Assembly: GCF_000403135.1 (NCBI RefSeq)
Contig: NZ_AQPN01000098.1
Coordinates: 1 to 64,000 of the forward strand
Source: Arcticibacter svalbardensis MN12-7
GTDB lineage: Bacteria > Bacteroidota > Bacteroidia > Sphingobacteriales > Sphingobacteriaceae
Direction of reading: 5' to 3'
Length of the DNA: 64,000 bases
The translations under genes were made by a program, and so were the position numbers. Position 1 is the first letter of the stretch, and the number at the start of each line of letters is the position of its first letter. This document shows, one piece after another, positions 37,275 to 46,539 of the stretch. The notes under the pieces were generated by a model, which saw only the letters and a program-made list of their open reading frames with translations, was not told the DNA's origin and ran no database searches.

Positions 37275-37280
37275 GAAGAT

Positions 37281-37652
37281 ATGGGTTTAAGGGCTATTGA
37301 AAGTGTGTCGTGTAATGCATCGAACAGGCTGACTTCCAGGTTTATCGCTTTGCTGGAAAGCCAGTTTCCTGTAAATTCGATTGCTCATGTGTTGCAATTT
37401 AAAACGGCAAATGATTTTGCCTCCCAACTCTCGGTGCATGTGAATCATTTGAACTACGCGGTAAAAGAAGTGAGCGGGAAGACGACTTCGGAACTTATTG
37501 CTTGCAGGATTTCTCATGAGGCAATTGTATTGCTGCGTAATACGGATTGGAATGTCGCTCAGATTGCCTACTGTCTGGGTTTTGGACATCCGGCAAACTT
37601 TACGCTGTTTTTTAAAAAACAAACTAACTGTACTCCTAAGGCTTTCCGTTGA
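37281..37652 (+). CDS. AraC-type helix-turn-helix protein without sensor domain
   Basis: A 123-residue protein consisting almost only of an AraC DNA-binding domain. The first helix-turn-helix is ANDFASQLSVHVNHLNYAVKEVSG, the second WNVAQIAYCLGFGHPANFTLFFKK, ending in the typical TPKAFR. Full-length AraC regulators are near 290 residues, so the N-terminal effector domain is absent. It starts 6 bases after the adaptor gene, suggesting co-transcription and feedback control of the pump, but the target is unproven. Confidence 0.8.
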   Translation: MGLRAIESVSCNASNRLTSRFIALLESQFPVNSIAHVLQFKTANDFASQLSVHVNHLNYAVKEVSGKTTSELIACRISHEAIVLLRNTDWNVAQIAYCLGFGHPANFTLFFKKQTNCTPKAFR

Positions 37653-37700
37653 TCGCTAAAAAACGCAAAGATGACTCGATTGGCAGGTGCCGAAGTATTT

Positions 37701-37714
37701 CACTTTTAAAAGTG
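37701..37714. promoter_or_regulatory. 14-bp palindrome upstream of the glycosidase gene
   Basis: CACTTTTAAAAGTG is a perfect palindrome 33 bases before the glycosidase start codon. It could be an operator, for example for the AraC-type protein encoded just upstream. Short AT-rich palindromes also occur by chance. Confidence 0.3.
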
Positions 37715-37747
37715 TTTCATATGGATTAAAATTCCTAATTTGTATCC

Positions 37748-39823
37748 ATGGATAGTTTGTTGACCGCTCCAGAAATCGGTGCAGAAATATTTATAGAACC
37801 CGGACAAACCGATCAGGAAATAGATACCTGGTTCCGACGGATGAAAGATCTTGGACTAAGCGTTACGCGCATCCGGATGTTTGAAAACTATATGCATTTA
37901 GAAGATGGCAGCTGGGATTTCAGCCTGTTTGACAAGGCTTTCCTGGCAGCAGAGAAGTATGGGATAGCCATCTACGCCAACTTGTTTCCTGCCACAACTT
38001 TCGATGATGTAGGGGGATTCAAGTTCCCTAAAACAGAAGAAAACCTGCATCAGATTGCGGACTATATCAAACATCTGGTCACACATTTCAGCACCTTTCC
38101 TGCGCTATATGGCTGGGTGCCGATTAATGAACCCGGTTCAGGCGAACTTCCCGATGATATCTTTACTCAGGAACGCTTTGTCGCATGGAAAGCACAACAA
38201 ATTCCGGCTGAATACAGCAGCAAAGGATATACCCATTTTAACTTTGAAGAGCAGCGGTTCCTGCTCAAATATAATTCCTGGTTCCTGAAATGGTTAATAG
38301 ATGAAATCAGACGCTACGATTCCGATCGTCCCATCCATGTCAATAACCATGCGATCTTTAAAAATGCTGCCGAATATGACTTCCCGGAATGGCGTACTTT
38401 CTTAAGTAGTTTAGGAGGTTCCGCTCATGCCAGCTGGCATTATGGGTATTTTACACGGCAGAAATATGCGTTGGCCATGTCCGCAAACAGTGAAATGTTG
38501 CGTTCTGGTGCAGGTGGTGTCATCCCCTGGATGATGACCGAACTGCAGGGAGGTAATAATACCTATAGTGGCATTTCGCCTATGTGTCCAACGCGTTTCG
38601 AAACAGCCCAATGGCTCTGGACCACCATCGGGTCAGGAAGTAAAGGCTCCATCTTCTGGTGTCTGAACCCCCGTTTATCCGGATTTGAAGCAGGGGAATG
38701 GGCGATGTTAGACTTCCAGGATCAGCCATCAGACCGCTTACTTGCCGCATCAGCAGTAGCAAACACCATAACAGCCAACCATGCGCTATTTGCCAGCGCC
38801 ATGCCCATTGATTCCGGAATCCATGTCGTTTATACGCGCGAATCCATGTGGATCGAGCAGAAGCTCCAAATTCCTGGTGACCTGCATGAAGGCAGGTCAA
38901 TCGGTGGCGTGATCAAATCGGCACTCGGCTATTTCGAAGCGCTGAGCGATATGGGAATCCATGCCTCTTTTAAAGAAATGGGCGAGTTTGATTTCGATCA
39001 GAATAACTACTCCAAACAAGTTATTATTTTAGCACATCAAATCAGTATCCCCTCTAAGTATTGGGAAAAGATCCACAGGTTTGTATCTCTTGGAGGTAAA
39101 CTTATCGTAGAAGGACTGACCGGCTATTACGACGAAAATGCCTACTGTCTATTACGAGCAGGTTTCCCTTTTAAAGAATTGTTTGGAGGCGAAATCAAGG
39201 AGTTTAAAGTAGTAGCACCTTTGTTTGATCTCCGGTTGAGTAGACCGGACTTAAAACTCAAGGCCCATCTTTGGCAGGGATCACTGCATTTAACGACTGC
39301 AAAAGTTTTGGGAACCACTGTAAATGAAGCTATAGATTCCCAAAATATATACGAGAATGAAGTCATCGCTTCCCTGAAAGGGCATGAAAATGAAGTGATT
39401 GTTTCCGCAAACAGATCCGGAAATGAAGTGATTGCTTCCTGGAATGCCTATGGCAAAGGAGAGGTATTATGGATCCCCAGCTTAATCGGAATGGGCGCAA
39501 GAATCACGAATGATTATACCGCATTAACTGATCTCTTGTACCAGGAACTCGCTCCTTTATTAAAACATCAGCCTGCATTATTTGATCAACTCCAACAGGA
39601 TGTAATCATGAAAACCATGCGTTCCGGAAATTCTTACCTTTTTATAATTATCAATAAATCCACCACTATCCGCTGGATCAAACTAAAAACCCCTAATCTC
39701 CAAAAGGACCCGCTTATTATCTATGCAGATCAAAACGGTCGCATGTCTGCCCAGAATGAAATAGAGATCCATTCCGAGGAAACGATGGTTTTAAAATGGG
39801 ATTTAGATGTAAGCGGATTTTAG
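37748..39823 (+). CDS. GH42-like beta-galactosidase family protein
   Basis: A 691-residue protein with an N-terminal TIM-barrel (about 1-370), then a glutamine-amidotransferase-like middle domain (about 370-560) and a C-terminal beta domain, matching GH42-type architecture. Candidate catalytic acids are the glutamates in INEPGSGELP (near residue 133) and in MTELQGG (near 265). No signal peptide is visible, so it is probably cytoplasmic and acts on imported oligosaccharides. An internal triplicated NEVI(A/V)S motif lies near residues 536-562. Its stop codon overlaps the end of the convergent phosphoesterase gene by 4 bases. Confidence 0.75.
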   Translation: MDSLLTAPEIGAEIFIEPGQTDQEIDTWFRRMKDLGLSVTRIRMFENYMHLEDGSWDFSLFDKAFLAAEKYGIAIYANLFPATTFDDVGGFKFPKTEENLHQIADYIKHLVTHFSTFPALYGWVPINEPGSGELPDDIFTQERFVAWKAQQIPAEYSSKGYTHFNFEEQRFLLKYNSWFLKWLIDEIRRYDSDRPIHVNNHAIFKNAAEYDFPEWRTFLSSLGGSAHASWHYGYFTRQKYALAMSANSEMLRSGAGGVIPWMMTELQGGNNTYSGISPMCPTRFETAQWLWTTIGSGSKGSIFWCLNPRLSGFEAGEWAMLDFQDQPSDRLLAASAVANTITANHALFASAMPIDSGIHVVYTRESMWIEQKLQIPGDLHEGRSIGGVIKSALGYFEALSDMGIHASFKEMGEFDFDQNNYSKQVIILAHQISIPSKYWEKIHRFVSLGGKLIVEGLTGYYDENAYCLLRAGFPFKELFGGEIKEFKVVAPLFDLRLSRPDLKLKAHLWQGSLHLTTAKVLGTTVNEAIDSQNIYENEVIASLKGHENEVIVSANRSGNEVIASWNAYGKGEVLWIPSLIGMGARITNDYTALTDLLYQELAPLLKHQPALFDQLQQDVIMKTMRSGNSYLFIIINKSTTIRWIKLKTPNLQKDPLIIYADQNGRMSAQNEIEIHSEETMVLKWDLDVSGF

Positions 39824-41037
39824 CGCTCGATTTTTACCTCAAAAGATTCAAAATGTGACACGGGCAAGCTGATATCATCAGGATCCTCATGCGGAATACT
39901 ATAATAATCGCCTTGTACAAGGAGACCTGTGTTTTCTTTAACAATCGTGATTTTTAAAAACCCATGATGCGCAAAGCAATAATTCTGCAGTTCAATATTT
40001 TGAAATAGGGGACTTTCATCTGAGTAAGCCGGGTTATCAGGCTGTGCAATAGGATGTAATTCATCATACCCACCAGCCCCTGCAACTACGAATGTTAGCT
40101 CTTTTCCGTTCTCGTATTTTTTAATAAACCGTTGGTAATTATGTACATGGCCACTGAAGACCAGGTCTGGCATCACATTAGCTTCCTGAAAAGCATTTTT
40201 AAGAAACTCAATCATTGGCTGACTTGATCCATGATTGGTATCAGCAGAGTAGGGTGCATGGTGCAAACAAACCAATAATGCCTTATCAGTAAACTGAGCC
40301 GCATATTTTAATTCCTCAATAAACCATTCCTGTTGGGCATCGGTGATAATCCCGTATTTGGTGACATTGCTGTGTAAGCCAATAATCGTAGCCAGAGGAC
40401 TTTCCAGCGTCCAGTAAATGTTGGGCTGTATCATGCTTTTTCGTGGATCGTCCCCTGAAAAAGGAATTTGGCGAGGCTCGGTATCACAAAATACCTGTTT
40501 AAAAGGTTCCAGACTTTTATAAGGATGAGGGTTTTCCACGTTTACATCACTATCATGATTTCCTGCAATAGCCACTATAGGAGCGGGATATTTCGAATAA
40601 GGCTCAAAAAATTGCTTTGCATATAAGTTCGACTCGCCAAAATTATACACGATATCGCCCAAATGATAGAGGAACTGGGGCTGGTCGTTGTCATCCTTTA
40701 AATCCTTAAACTGACTAATCATTTTATCAGCCACCACTTTTTGGAAATCGTGACTGCGGACCGTACCCGTATCCCCCACCATGTGAAAAACCATTTTCTG
40801 GTCACTGGGATCTTTTACAATGGTATCCAGATTTAAGCGGTATGGATATTTCCCTGAAGGTGTAGGTAGTGGCTGGAATTTGTAGCTGTCGTCAGGTTGG
40901 TTTAATTTAAAAACCGGTGTTTTCCGTATGAGTTGATCAGGATGGGGCATGATAACAAGTATTTGTCCGTTTAAATGTACAGTAAAATTAATCGAATGAG
41001 AAGGAATAGCAGTTATTACCTGTTTAATTCGATTCAT
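39820..41037 (-). CDS. Metallophosphoesterase (calcineurin-like)
   Basis: From ATG 41037 the protein has 405 residues (a GTG at 41049 is possible). The dimetal motifs appear in order: GDTGTVRSHDF, YHLGDIVYNFGE, IAGNHDSD, LVCLHHAPY and FSGHVHNYQRF. This layout is that of purple-acid-phosphatase-like metallophosphoesterases. The N-terminus is not a typical signal peptide, so localisation is uncertain. It is divergent from the serine protease gene 35 bases away, so the promoters must overlap. Confidence 0.85.
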   Translation of the reverse strand: MNRIKQVITAIPSHSINFTVHLNGQILVIMPHPDQLIRKTPVFKLNQPDDSYKFQPLPTPSGKYPYRLNLDTIVKDPSDQKMVFHMVGDTGTVRSHDFQKVVADKMISQFKDLKDDNDQPQFLYHLGDIVYNFGESNLYAKQFFEPYSKYPAPIVAIAGNHDSDVNVENPHPYKSLEPFKQVFCDTEPRQIPFSGDDPRKSMIQPNIYWTLESPLATIIGLHSNVTKYGIITDAQQEWFIEELKYAAQFTDKALLVCLHHAPYSADTNHGSSQPMIEFLKNAFQEANVMPDLVFSGHVHNYQRFIKKYENGKELTFVVAGAGGYDELHPIAQPDNPAYSDESPLFQNIELQNYCFAHHGFLKITIVKENTGLLVQGDYYSIPHEDPDDISLPVSHFESFEVKIER

Positions 41038-41072
41038 TATAAACAGCACAAGTAAAAATACGTTAAGTAAGG

Positions 41073-41870
41073 GTGGGGAAAAACATATTCATAAAGAACA
41101 TTTACCTTATCGTTTGTTGCATTCTATTTATCGCACCCCCTCTAGGCGCTCAGGAATGTAATAAGGAGGTAAGTAAAAACCGTCGAATTCAAATCCAATC
41201 GGGGCAATTAAACAAGGAAGTATTAAAAGTTGTGCAACTGGATATCCGCAGAATGGCATGGCTCTGGAATGAACGGTACAACGCTACCGCCGCATTTATT
41301 CACCCCCGGGTACTTATTACGGCAGGTCATAATCTTACAAATCGGTTTGATCCAGTTGCTAAAATGACGGTTACAGTAGGGTATACCAGTAATAATACCT
41401 ATCGGGCCCGGCAGCATTTTGCGACGGCAATGTATAAAAATATATACGTGCTGCCCTCTTATAACAGCGCACCTACTTTTCAGGAAGATTATGGAATTAT
41501 CATTCTTCCCGATGCTACTTTATACCAGCATGCAGGCGGGTATTTCAAACTGACGAATTATGCTGCGGCTAAACCAACGAAGGAGATTTTTACGGCTGGT
41601 TATCCCGACCCGATCACGGGGATGAAGTTGTGGACGGACAAAACGAAGAACTATTATTTTTTGGACCAACTGCTGCGGTATGACTTTTATACGCTGGATG
41701 GCTCAAGTGGGTCGCCAATTTATACCAATGCCAATCAGTTAATCGCCATACATACGGGTGGTTTTGATGATACGAATGTTTGTAATATAGGAACGCCAAT
41801 TACTCCGCAGATAATAAAACAGATCAATGAATGGTGTAGGGCGCATGGGATCTATTTGAATTTTGCCTAA
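41073..41870 (+). CDS. Secreted trypsin-like serine protease (V8/glutamyl endopeptidase-like)
   Basis: A 265-residue protein starting at GTG 41073 with a signal peptide (IYLIVCCILFIAPPLGAQ). The catalytic triad is visible as His86 (LITAGHN), Asp139 (FQEDYGI) and Ser212 in GSSGSP. The chymotrypsin-like fold of the V8 group is expected. It is likely exported to the periplasm or the medium. It is followed by a long perfect inverted repeat (41973-42023). Confidence 0.85.
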   Translation: MGKNIFIKNIYLIVCCILFIAPPLGAQECNKEVSKNRRIQIQSGQLNKEVLKVVQLDIRRMAWLWNERYNATAAFIHPRVLITAGHNLTNRFDPVAKMTVTVGYTSNNTYRARQHFATAMYKNIYVLPSYNSAPTFQEDYGIIILPDATLYQHAGGYFKLTNYAAAKPTKEIFTAGYPDPITGMKLWTDKTKNYYFLDQLLRYDFYTLDGSSGSPIYTNANQLIAIHTGGFDDTNVCNIGTPITPQIIKQINEWCRAHGIYLNFA

Positions 41871-41972
41871 ATCATTGCCCTTTATTTGTTGTGGATTTTC
41901 TTTTTCATTTCCGCGTTCACCTACAGAAAAGTATAGATTAAAACTTCATGGCATTGAAATTGCTTGTATAAG

Positions 41973-42023
41973 TATAGTAAATCTTAGTACTGTTAAAAAT
42001 TAACAGTACTAAGATTTACTATA
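41973..42023. terminator. Long perfect inverted repeat downstream of the protease gene
   Basis: A 23-bp perfect stem (41973-41995 paired with 42001-42023) encloses a 5-base AAAAT loop. The plus-strand continuation is TTTATTATT, only weakly U-rich. Because it lies about 100 bases after the protease stop and 95 bases before the copper locus, it may work as a terminator or insulator. Other roles (mobile-element remnant, regulatory site) cannot be excluded. Confidence 0.55.
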
Positions 42024-42117
42024 TTTATTATTAGTTATGATTAGCTTCATTACTAAAATACACTTATATTCTCCTTCTGTAATAAAGCGTTAATATTATA
42101 TATTTAAACTAAACAAG

Positions 42118-42450
42118 ATGAAAAGGTATTATTATGAATTAAAAGGAATGAGTTGTGACGGCTGTGTGGACAACGTAAAGAGTGCATTGATTGAACTGCA
42201 AAATGTTGTAAATGCAGACGTTAAATTAAATCCGCCAGGAGTAGTAATTACCATGAATGAACCTATGGATACAAGTGTATTACAAACCCAGCTTAGTAAG
42301 GCTGGCAATTATACTATACTATCTCAGGGAGACGTGAACGGTGAAGAAGATGATACTCCTGATATAGAGCGAAGTAGTAGTTTTAGTAACACTCATACAG
42401 AAAGGCAAGACAAGCCGTTTGGAATAGATCATGAGCCCGGGGTATTATAA
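42118..42450 (+). CDS. Heavy-metal-associated (HMA) domain protein, CopZ-like
   Basis: A 110-residue protein whose first 70 residues form an HMA fold with the copper-binding motif GMSCDGC (near residues 10-16). The C-terminal 40 residues are polar and likely unstructured, an extension absent from classic CopZ (about 70 residues). A cytoplasmic copper-chaperone role fits its place at the head of a copper/silver efflux locus. It is separated from the next gene by 362 bases. Confidence 0.8.
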   Translation: MKRYYYELKGMSCDGCVDNVKSALIELQNVVNADVKLNPPGVVITMNEPMDTSVLQTQLSKAGNYTILSQGDVNGEEDDTPDIERSSSFSNTHTERQDKPFGIDHEPGVL

Positions 42451-42812
42451 AGGTAAATGAACCGGATTTAGGATATGGTATCCAGGAAGATACCATTCAA
42501 TTTTGTTATGTAATTTCAAGGTTGTCCTTTCGTAATATCGATAGGTATAATGATGGTAAAGATATAGTGTGATGAGTAAGTTTTAGTTATACAATCAAAG
42601 ACGAAGTCAACACACTATATCTTAATTTTTTATAATGCGCAGGGAACAAGTGTAATCACAGTTAGAGATAAAGATGCAGAAATGTGTGAAATATTAGATC
42701 TGAAGGACATAACATGGGAACTGTGCACAAAAACTATAAACTGCATGCATGTGCCGCTCATTGTTTAGCGCTAATGCTTATATTTGCTAACAATATCAGT
42801 TAATCCATACAA
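42451..42812. other. Intergenic region of the copper locus with a hairpin
   Basis: A 13-bp inverted repeat (AAGATATAGTGTG at 42559-42571 and its complement at 42611-42623) with a 39-base loop is followed by AATTTTTT, so it may end transcription of the HMA gene. The rest could contain the promoter of the efflux operon. An open stretch near 42635-42768 has no start or family motif and is not called. Confidence 0.45.
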
Positions 42813-43202
42813 GTGAAAAAGTTTTTCGTTACCCTATTAGTTGTTTTTTATCTTGGTGTTTCATCAGGAGCAACTATGCACTTTCATTATTGCATGGGGC
42901 AACTGGTGGAAATGGGATTGGTGTCTTCCAAAACGGAAAAGTGCAGCAAATGTGGAATGAAGACCGACAAGGCAAAGGATTGCTGCAAACACCAGGATAA
43001 ACAAGTAAAGGTTGATAATGCCAAGACCTCTTCTGATGTTAACTTTCATTTTACTAATCTTCCTATCCAGCTAAAAAGCGAATATTTCACTTTTCAAGAA
43101 GTGGATATATCTTCTACTCATGAAGATTTCCCTCAATTAAACTCTCCACCGTTCGTACAAAGTTCAGCAACTTTTTTACGTAACTGCAATTTCCGTATAT
43201 AG
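42813..43202 (+). CDS. HYC_CC_PP-type periplasmic protein
   Basis: A 129-residue protein starting at GTG 42813 with a signal peptide (FFVTLLVVFYLGVSSGA). The naming motifs of the HYC_CC_PP family are visible: FHYCMG near residue 27, KDCCKH near 56 and SPPF near 110. A CSKCGM pair lies between. The cysteines and histidines could bind copper or silver. Such small proteins are commonly found next to CusA-type pumps in Bacteroidota. It precedes cusA by 93 bases. Confidence 0.75.
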   Translation: MKKFFVTLLVVFYLGVSSGATMHFHYCMGQLVEMGLVSSKTEKCSKCGMKTDKAKDCCKHQDKQVKVDNAKTSSDVNFHFTNLPIQLKSEYFTFQEVDISSTHEDFPQLNSPPFVQSSATFLRNCNFRI

Positions 43203-43295
43203 CATTTATTTCTTCTCTGCATCAAGCGATTTCTTGCTTGAAGGACGTTTCAGTCCCTAATTTTCAATTTTCTTACGTAAGTTAATTTTAATTTC

Positions 43296-44600
43296 ATGGT
43301 TGAAAAACTCATCGCATTTTCCATGCGAAACAGGTTTTTGGTACTGCTTGTAGCGGCTGGGATATTTGCCTGGGGCATATATTCGGTCAAAACAAGTAAA
43401 ATAGATGCAATACCTGATTTATCTGAAAATCAAGTGATCGTATTTACAGAGTGGATGGGAAGGAGTCCGCAGATCATCGAGGATCAGATTACCTATCCTT
43501 TAGTCACTAACCTTCAGGGGATCCCAAAAGTGAAGTATGTCCGGGCAAATTCTATGTTCGGTATGAGCTTTATCTTTATCATTTTTGAAGATAACGTGGA
43601 TACTTACTGGGCACGTTCCAGAGTATTGGAGCGGCTAAGTTCAATAGGAAATTCCTTGCCAGAGGGTGTAACGCCCACTATGGGGCCCGATGGAACAGGA
43701 GTAGGTCATGTGCTATGGTATACGTTTGATGCACCTGGAATGGATTTAGGGGAGCAACGGGCGGTACAGGATTGGTATGTCAAGTTTGCATTGCAGAACG
43801 TGCAAGGGGTAAGTGAGATTGCGTCCTTTGGGGGATTTCAAAAAGAGTATGAAATTAGTATTGACCCCAATAAGTTGACCTATTATAAGCTTACCGTTCC
43901 TGATGTTATGCGAGCGGTGAAGACGAATAATAATGAAGCGGGCGGACGAAAGTTTGAGATGAGCGATATCGGTTATATCATTAAAACCACCGGATATCTG
44001 AAATCTATTGCAGAAATAGAAAACTTATCTGTGCGCACGCAAAATTCAATCCCAATTAAGATTAAAGATATTGCTACCGTGCAGATGGCAGGAGAAACTC
44101 GTCTGGGGATCTTTGATTACAATGGAAAAGGTGAGGCCGTTGGAGGAATCGTCGTACTTCGGTATGGGGAGAACGCTGATGAAGTGATCAAAAAGGTGAA
44201 AACTAAAATGCTTGAGGTAAGTAAAGGTTTGCCTGAAGGGATGAAATTTAATATTGTATACGACCGGGGTGAGTTGATTGAAGAATCAATTTCCTCTATC
44301 AAACATACGTTAATCGAAGAAATGATCGTCGTTTCTCTAATTGTCATCGTTTTCCTTTTCCACTGGCGAAGTGCCATCAGTATCATTATCCAGATTCCAA
44401 TCACTATAGCGGCAAGTTTTATTGTATTGAACGCGCTGGATATCTCATCCAATATCATGTCATTAACAGGGATTGCGCTAGCAATTGGGGTTATCGTTGA
44501 TAATGGAATCATTATGGCTGAGAACTCATATAAACACCTGGCTATCAGGCAGGCAGAACTAAACGAATTAAGAAAAGGAGAACCAACAGATGGGGAATAG
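43296..44600 (+). CDS. cusA: CusA/CzcA-type heavy-metal RND permease, N-terminal part (frameshifted)
   Basis: These 434 residues are the first 40 percent of a CusA-type pump. The first helix (FSMRNRFLVLLVAAGIFAWG), the porter block FTEWMGRSPQIIEDQITYPL and the TM4 region LTGIALAIGVIVDNGIIMAE with the proton-relay aspartate are present. Translation stops at 44598-44600, soon after TM4, in the cytoplasmic linker. The remaining part is encoded in another frame from 44590. Removing one base between 44572 and 44600 fuses both into a normal 1080-residue pump. CusA homologues export Cu(I) and Ag(I) from periplasm and cytoplasm. Confidence 0.85.
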   Translation: MVEKLIAFSMRNRFLVLLVAAGIFAWGIYSVKTSKIDAIPDLSENQVIVFTEWMGRSPQIIEDQITYPLVTNLQGIPKVKYVRANSMFGMSFIFIIFEDNVDTYWARSRVLERLSSIGNSLPEGVTPTMGPDGTGVGHVLWYTFDAPGMDLGEQRAVQDWYVKFALQNVQGVSEIASFGGFQKEYEISIDPNKLTYYKLTVPDVMRAVKTNNNEAGGRKFEMSDIGYIIKTTGYLKSIAEIENLSVRTQNSIPIKIKDIATVQMAGETRLGIFDYNGKGEAVGGIVVLRYGENADEVIKKVKTKMLEVSKGLPEGMKFNIVYDRGELIEESISSIKHTLIEEMIVVSLIVIVFLFHWRSAISIIIQIPITIAASFIVLNALDISSNIMSLTGIALAIGVIVDNGIIMAENSYKHLAIRQAELNELRKGEPTDGE

Positions 44601-46539
44601 ATTAAGCCGTTTTTTCGGTAAGAAAAAGAAAAAAGAGGGGTATGTGAAACTATCTGAAGAAGAAAGATTAAGCATTATTGAAAAGGCCTGCAAGCAGGTA
44701 TCCCGTGGGGTATTTTTTTCCACCATCATTATTATAGCCTCCTTTCTGCCTGTATTTTTATTAGGAGGTCAGGAAGGTAAGCTTTTTCATCCGCTAGCCT
44801 ACACCAAGACGTTTATTCTTTTAATTGATGCCTTGCTGGTGGTCACCCTTGCTCCGGTTATGATTTCTTTCTTCATGAAAGGAAGGTTCCGGTCAGATCA
44901 TGAAAACCCTTTGAACAGGTGGTTGGAAAAGATTTACGAGCCCGTTATCCGAGCTTGTATGCGGAACCGAAAAACCACGATCGGAGTGAATATACTTGCA
45001 CTGCTGATTAGCATTCCGATGGTAATGAGCCTGGGAAGAGAATTTATGCCTCCTTTGGATGAACAATCGATTTTATTTATGCCCGTTACGCTGCCAGATG
45101 TTTCAAACGCTGAAATAAAGCGGATTTTACAGGTGCAGGATAAACTGATCAAATCGGTGCCTGAGGTCAGTAAAGTGTTGGGTAAAGCGGGTAGAGCAAA
45201 TACAGCAACAGATAATTCGCCTGTTAATATGATTGAAACGATCATCTCCTTGAAGCCTAAATCAGAATGGAGACCAGGGTTAACTAAGAAGGATATAATC
45301 AATGAACTGGATGCAAAGCTTCAAATTCCTGGAGTAGTGAACGGCTGGACACAACCTATTATAAACCGTATCAATATGCTTTCAACGGGGATCCGTACGG
45401 ATGTGGGGGTCAAGGTGTATGGACAGGATTTGAAAAAGATTGCCTCAGTATCTTACGAGGTGCAGTCTCTTCTAAAGGATATAGAAGGAGTCAAAGACTT
45501 GTATGTCGAGCCTGTGACAGGTGGGAAGTACCTCGAAATTGCCATTAAACGTGATCAATTGGAACGCTATGGCTTATCTGTGGATGATATTAATGCCACA
45601 GTGGAGACAGCTATAGGAGGTGCTCCTTTTGCAACAACCATTGAAGGCAGGCAGCGTTTTAACATTCATTTGCGACTGGGTCAGGATTATCGGAATAGTA
45701 TTGACCGGATCAAACGTATTCCCATTACTTCTCCTGACGCTGGAACGATTCCACTGTCTGCGGTTACCGATATTCATTTTGCGGATGGCCCTCCAATGAT
45801 CACTTCTGAAAATGCTTTATTAAGGGGTGCGGTGATGTTTAATGTGCGGGATAGGGATCTGGGACATACTGTTCAGCAGGCCATAGACAAATTGAATAAA
45901 GATCTGAAGTTACCGAACGGTTATTTTGTTGAATGGAGCGGGCAATATGAGAACTTGATCCGTGGACAACAGACATTAATCTATATACTTCCAATTGTAT
46001 TGATGATCATCTTCATTGCATTATATCTTGCTTTCAAGTCTGCAAGGGAAGCCTTTTTAAGCCTGGTTACGATTCCATTTGCGCTGATTGGAGGCGCGTA
46101 TATTATCTACTTCTGGGGAGTAAGTCTATCGGTAGCCGTAGCGGTCGGTTTTATTGCACTCTTTGGTATCGCGGTGGAAACGGGGGTCGTGATGGTAATT
46201 TACCTGAACGATGCGATGGCTCAGCTGATCGCTTTAAAAGGAAATTCGAGCGATACCATTACGAAAGAAGATTTAAGGGAATATGTTATTCAAGGAGCTG
46301 CTAAACGATTGAGACCTAAAATTATGACGGTGTGTGTGGCCTTGTTTGGTTTGATACCCGTGTTATGGTCAACAGGAGTGGGTAGTGATATGATGGCGCC
46401 CATTGTTTTGCCTATGATTGGTGGGGTTTTGACCTCGTCTACACACATTTTATTGGTCACACCACTGATCTTCTTAATGACAAAAGAATATGAATTACGG
46501 AAATATGGAAAATTGGAGGTGCATGATGTTGAATCGTAG
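44590..46539 (+). CDS. cusA: CusA/CzcA-type heavy-metal RND permease, C-terminal part
   Basis: These 649 residues continue the CusA-type pump. They start with a lysine-rich linker (RFFGKKKKKEGY), then the conserved ACKQVSRGVFFSTIIIIASFLP and the second periplasmic porter loop. The late helices include IALFGIAVETGVVMVIYLND and RLRPKIMTVCVALFGLIPVLW. The ATG at 44590 overlaps the stop of the first part by 11 bases and has AAAAGGAG 9 bases upstream, so independent translation is conceivable. A single-base error is the simpler explanation. The next gene (TolC-like) overlaps its end. Confidence 0.85.
   Translation: MGNRLSRFFGKKKKKEGYVKLSEEERLSIIEKACKQVSRGVFFSTIIIIASFLPVFLLGGQEGKLFHPLAYTKTFILLIDALLVVTLAPVMISFFMKGRFRSDHENPLNRWLEKIYEPVIRACMRNRKTTIGVNILALLISIPMVMSLGREFMPPLDEQSILFMPVTLPDVSNAEIKRILQVQDKLIKSVPEVSKVLGKAGRANTATDNSPVNMIETIISLKPKSEWRPGLTKKDIINELDAKLQIPGVVNGWTQPIINRINMLSTGIRTDVGVKVYGQDLKKIASVSYEVQSLLKDIEGVKDLYVEPVTGGKYLEIAIKRDQLERYGLSVDDINATVETAIGGAPFATTIEGRQRFNIHLRLGQDYRNSIDRIKRIPITSPDAGTIPLSAVTDIHFADGPPMITSENALLRGAVMFNVRDRDLGHTVQQAIDKLNKDLKLPNGYFVEWSGQYENLIRGQQTLIYILPIVLMIIFIALYLAFKSAREAFLSLVTIPFALIGGAYIIYFWGVSLSVAVAVGFIALFGIAVETGVVMVIYLNDAMAQLIALKGNSSDTITKEDLREYVIQGAAKRLRPKIMTVCVALFGLIPVLWSTGVGSDMMAPIVLPMIGGVLTSSTHILLVTPLIFLMTKEYELRKYGKLEVHDVES

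Noticed and set aside
42635-42768. Open stretch between the HMA gene and the HYC_CC_PP gene (about 44 codons)
   Set aside because: It has no start codon, no recognisable motif and a hairpin just upstream; it may be debris but cannot be supported as a gene.
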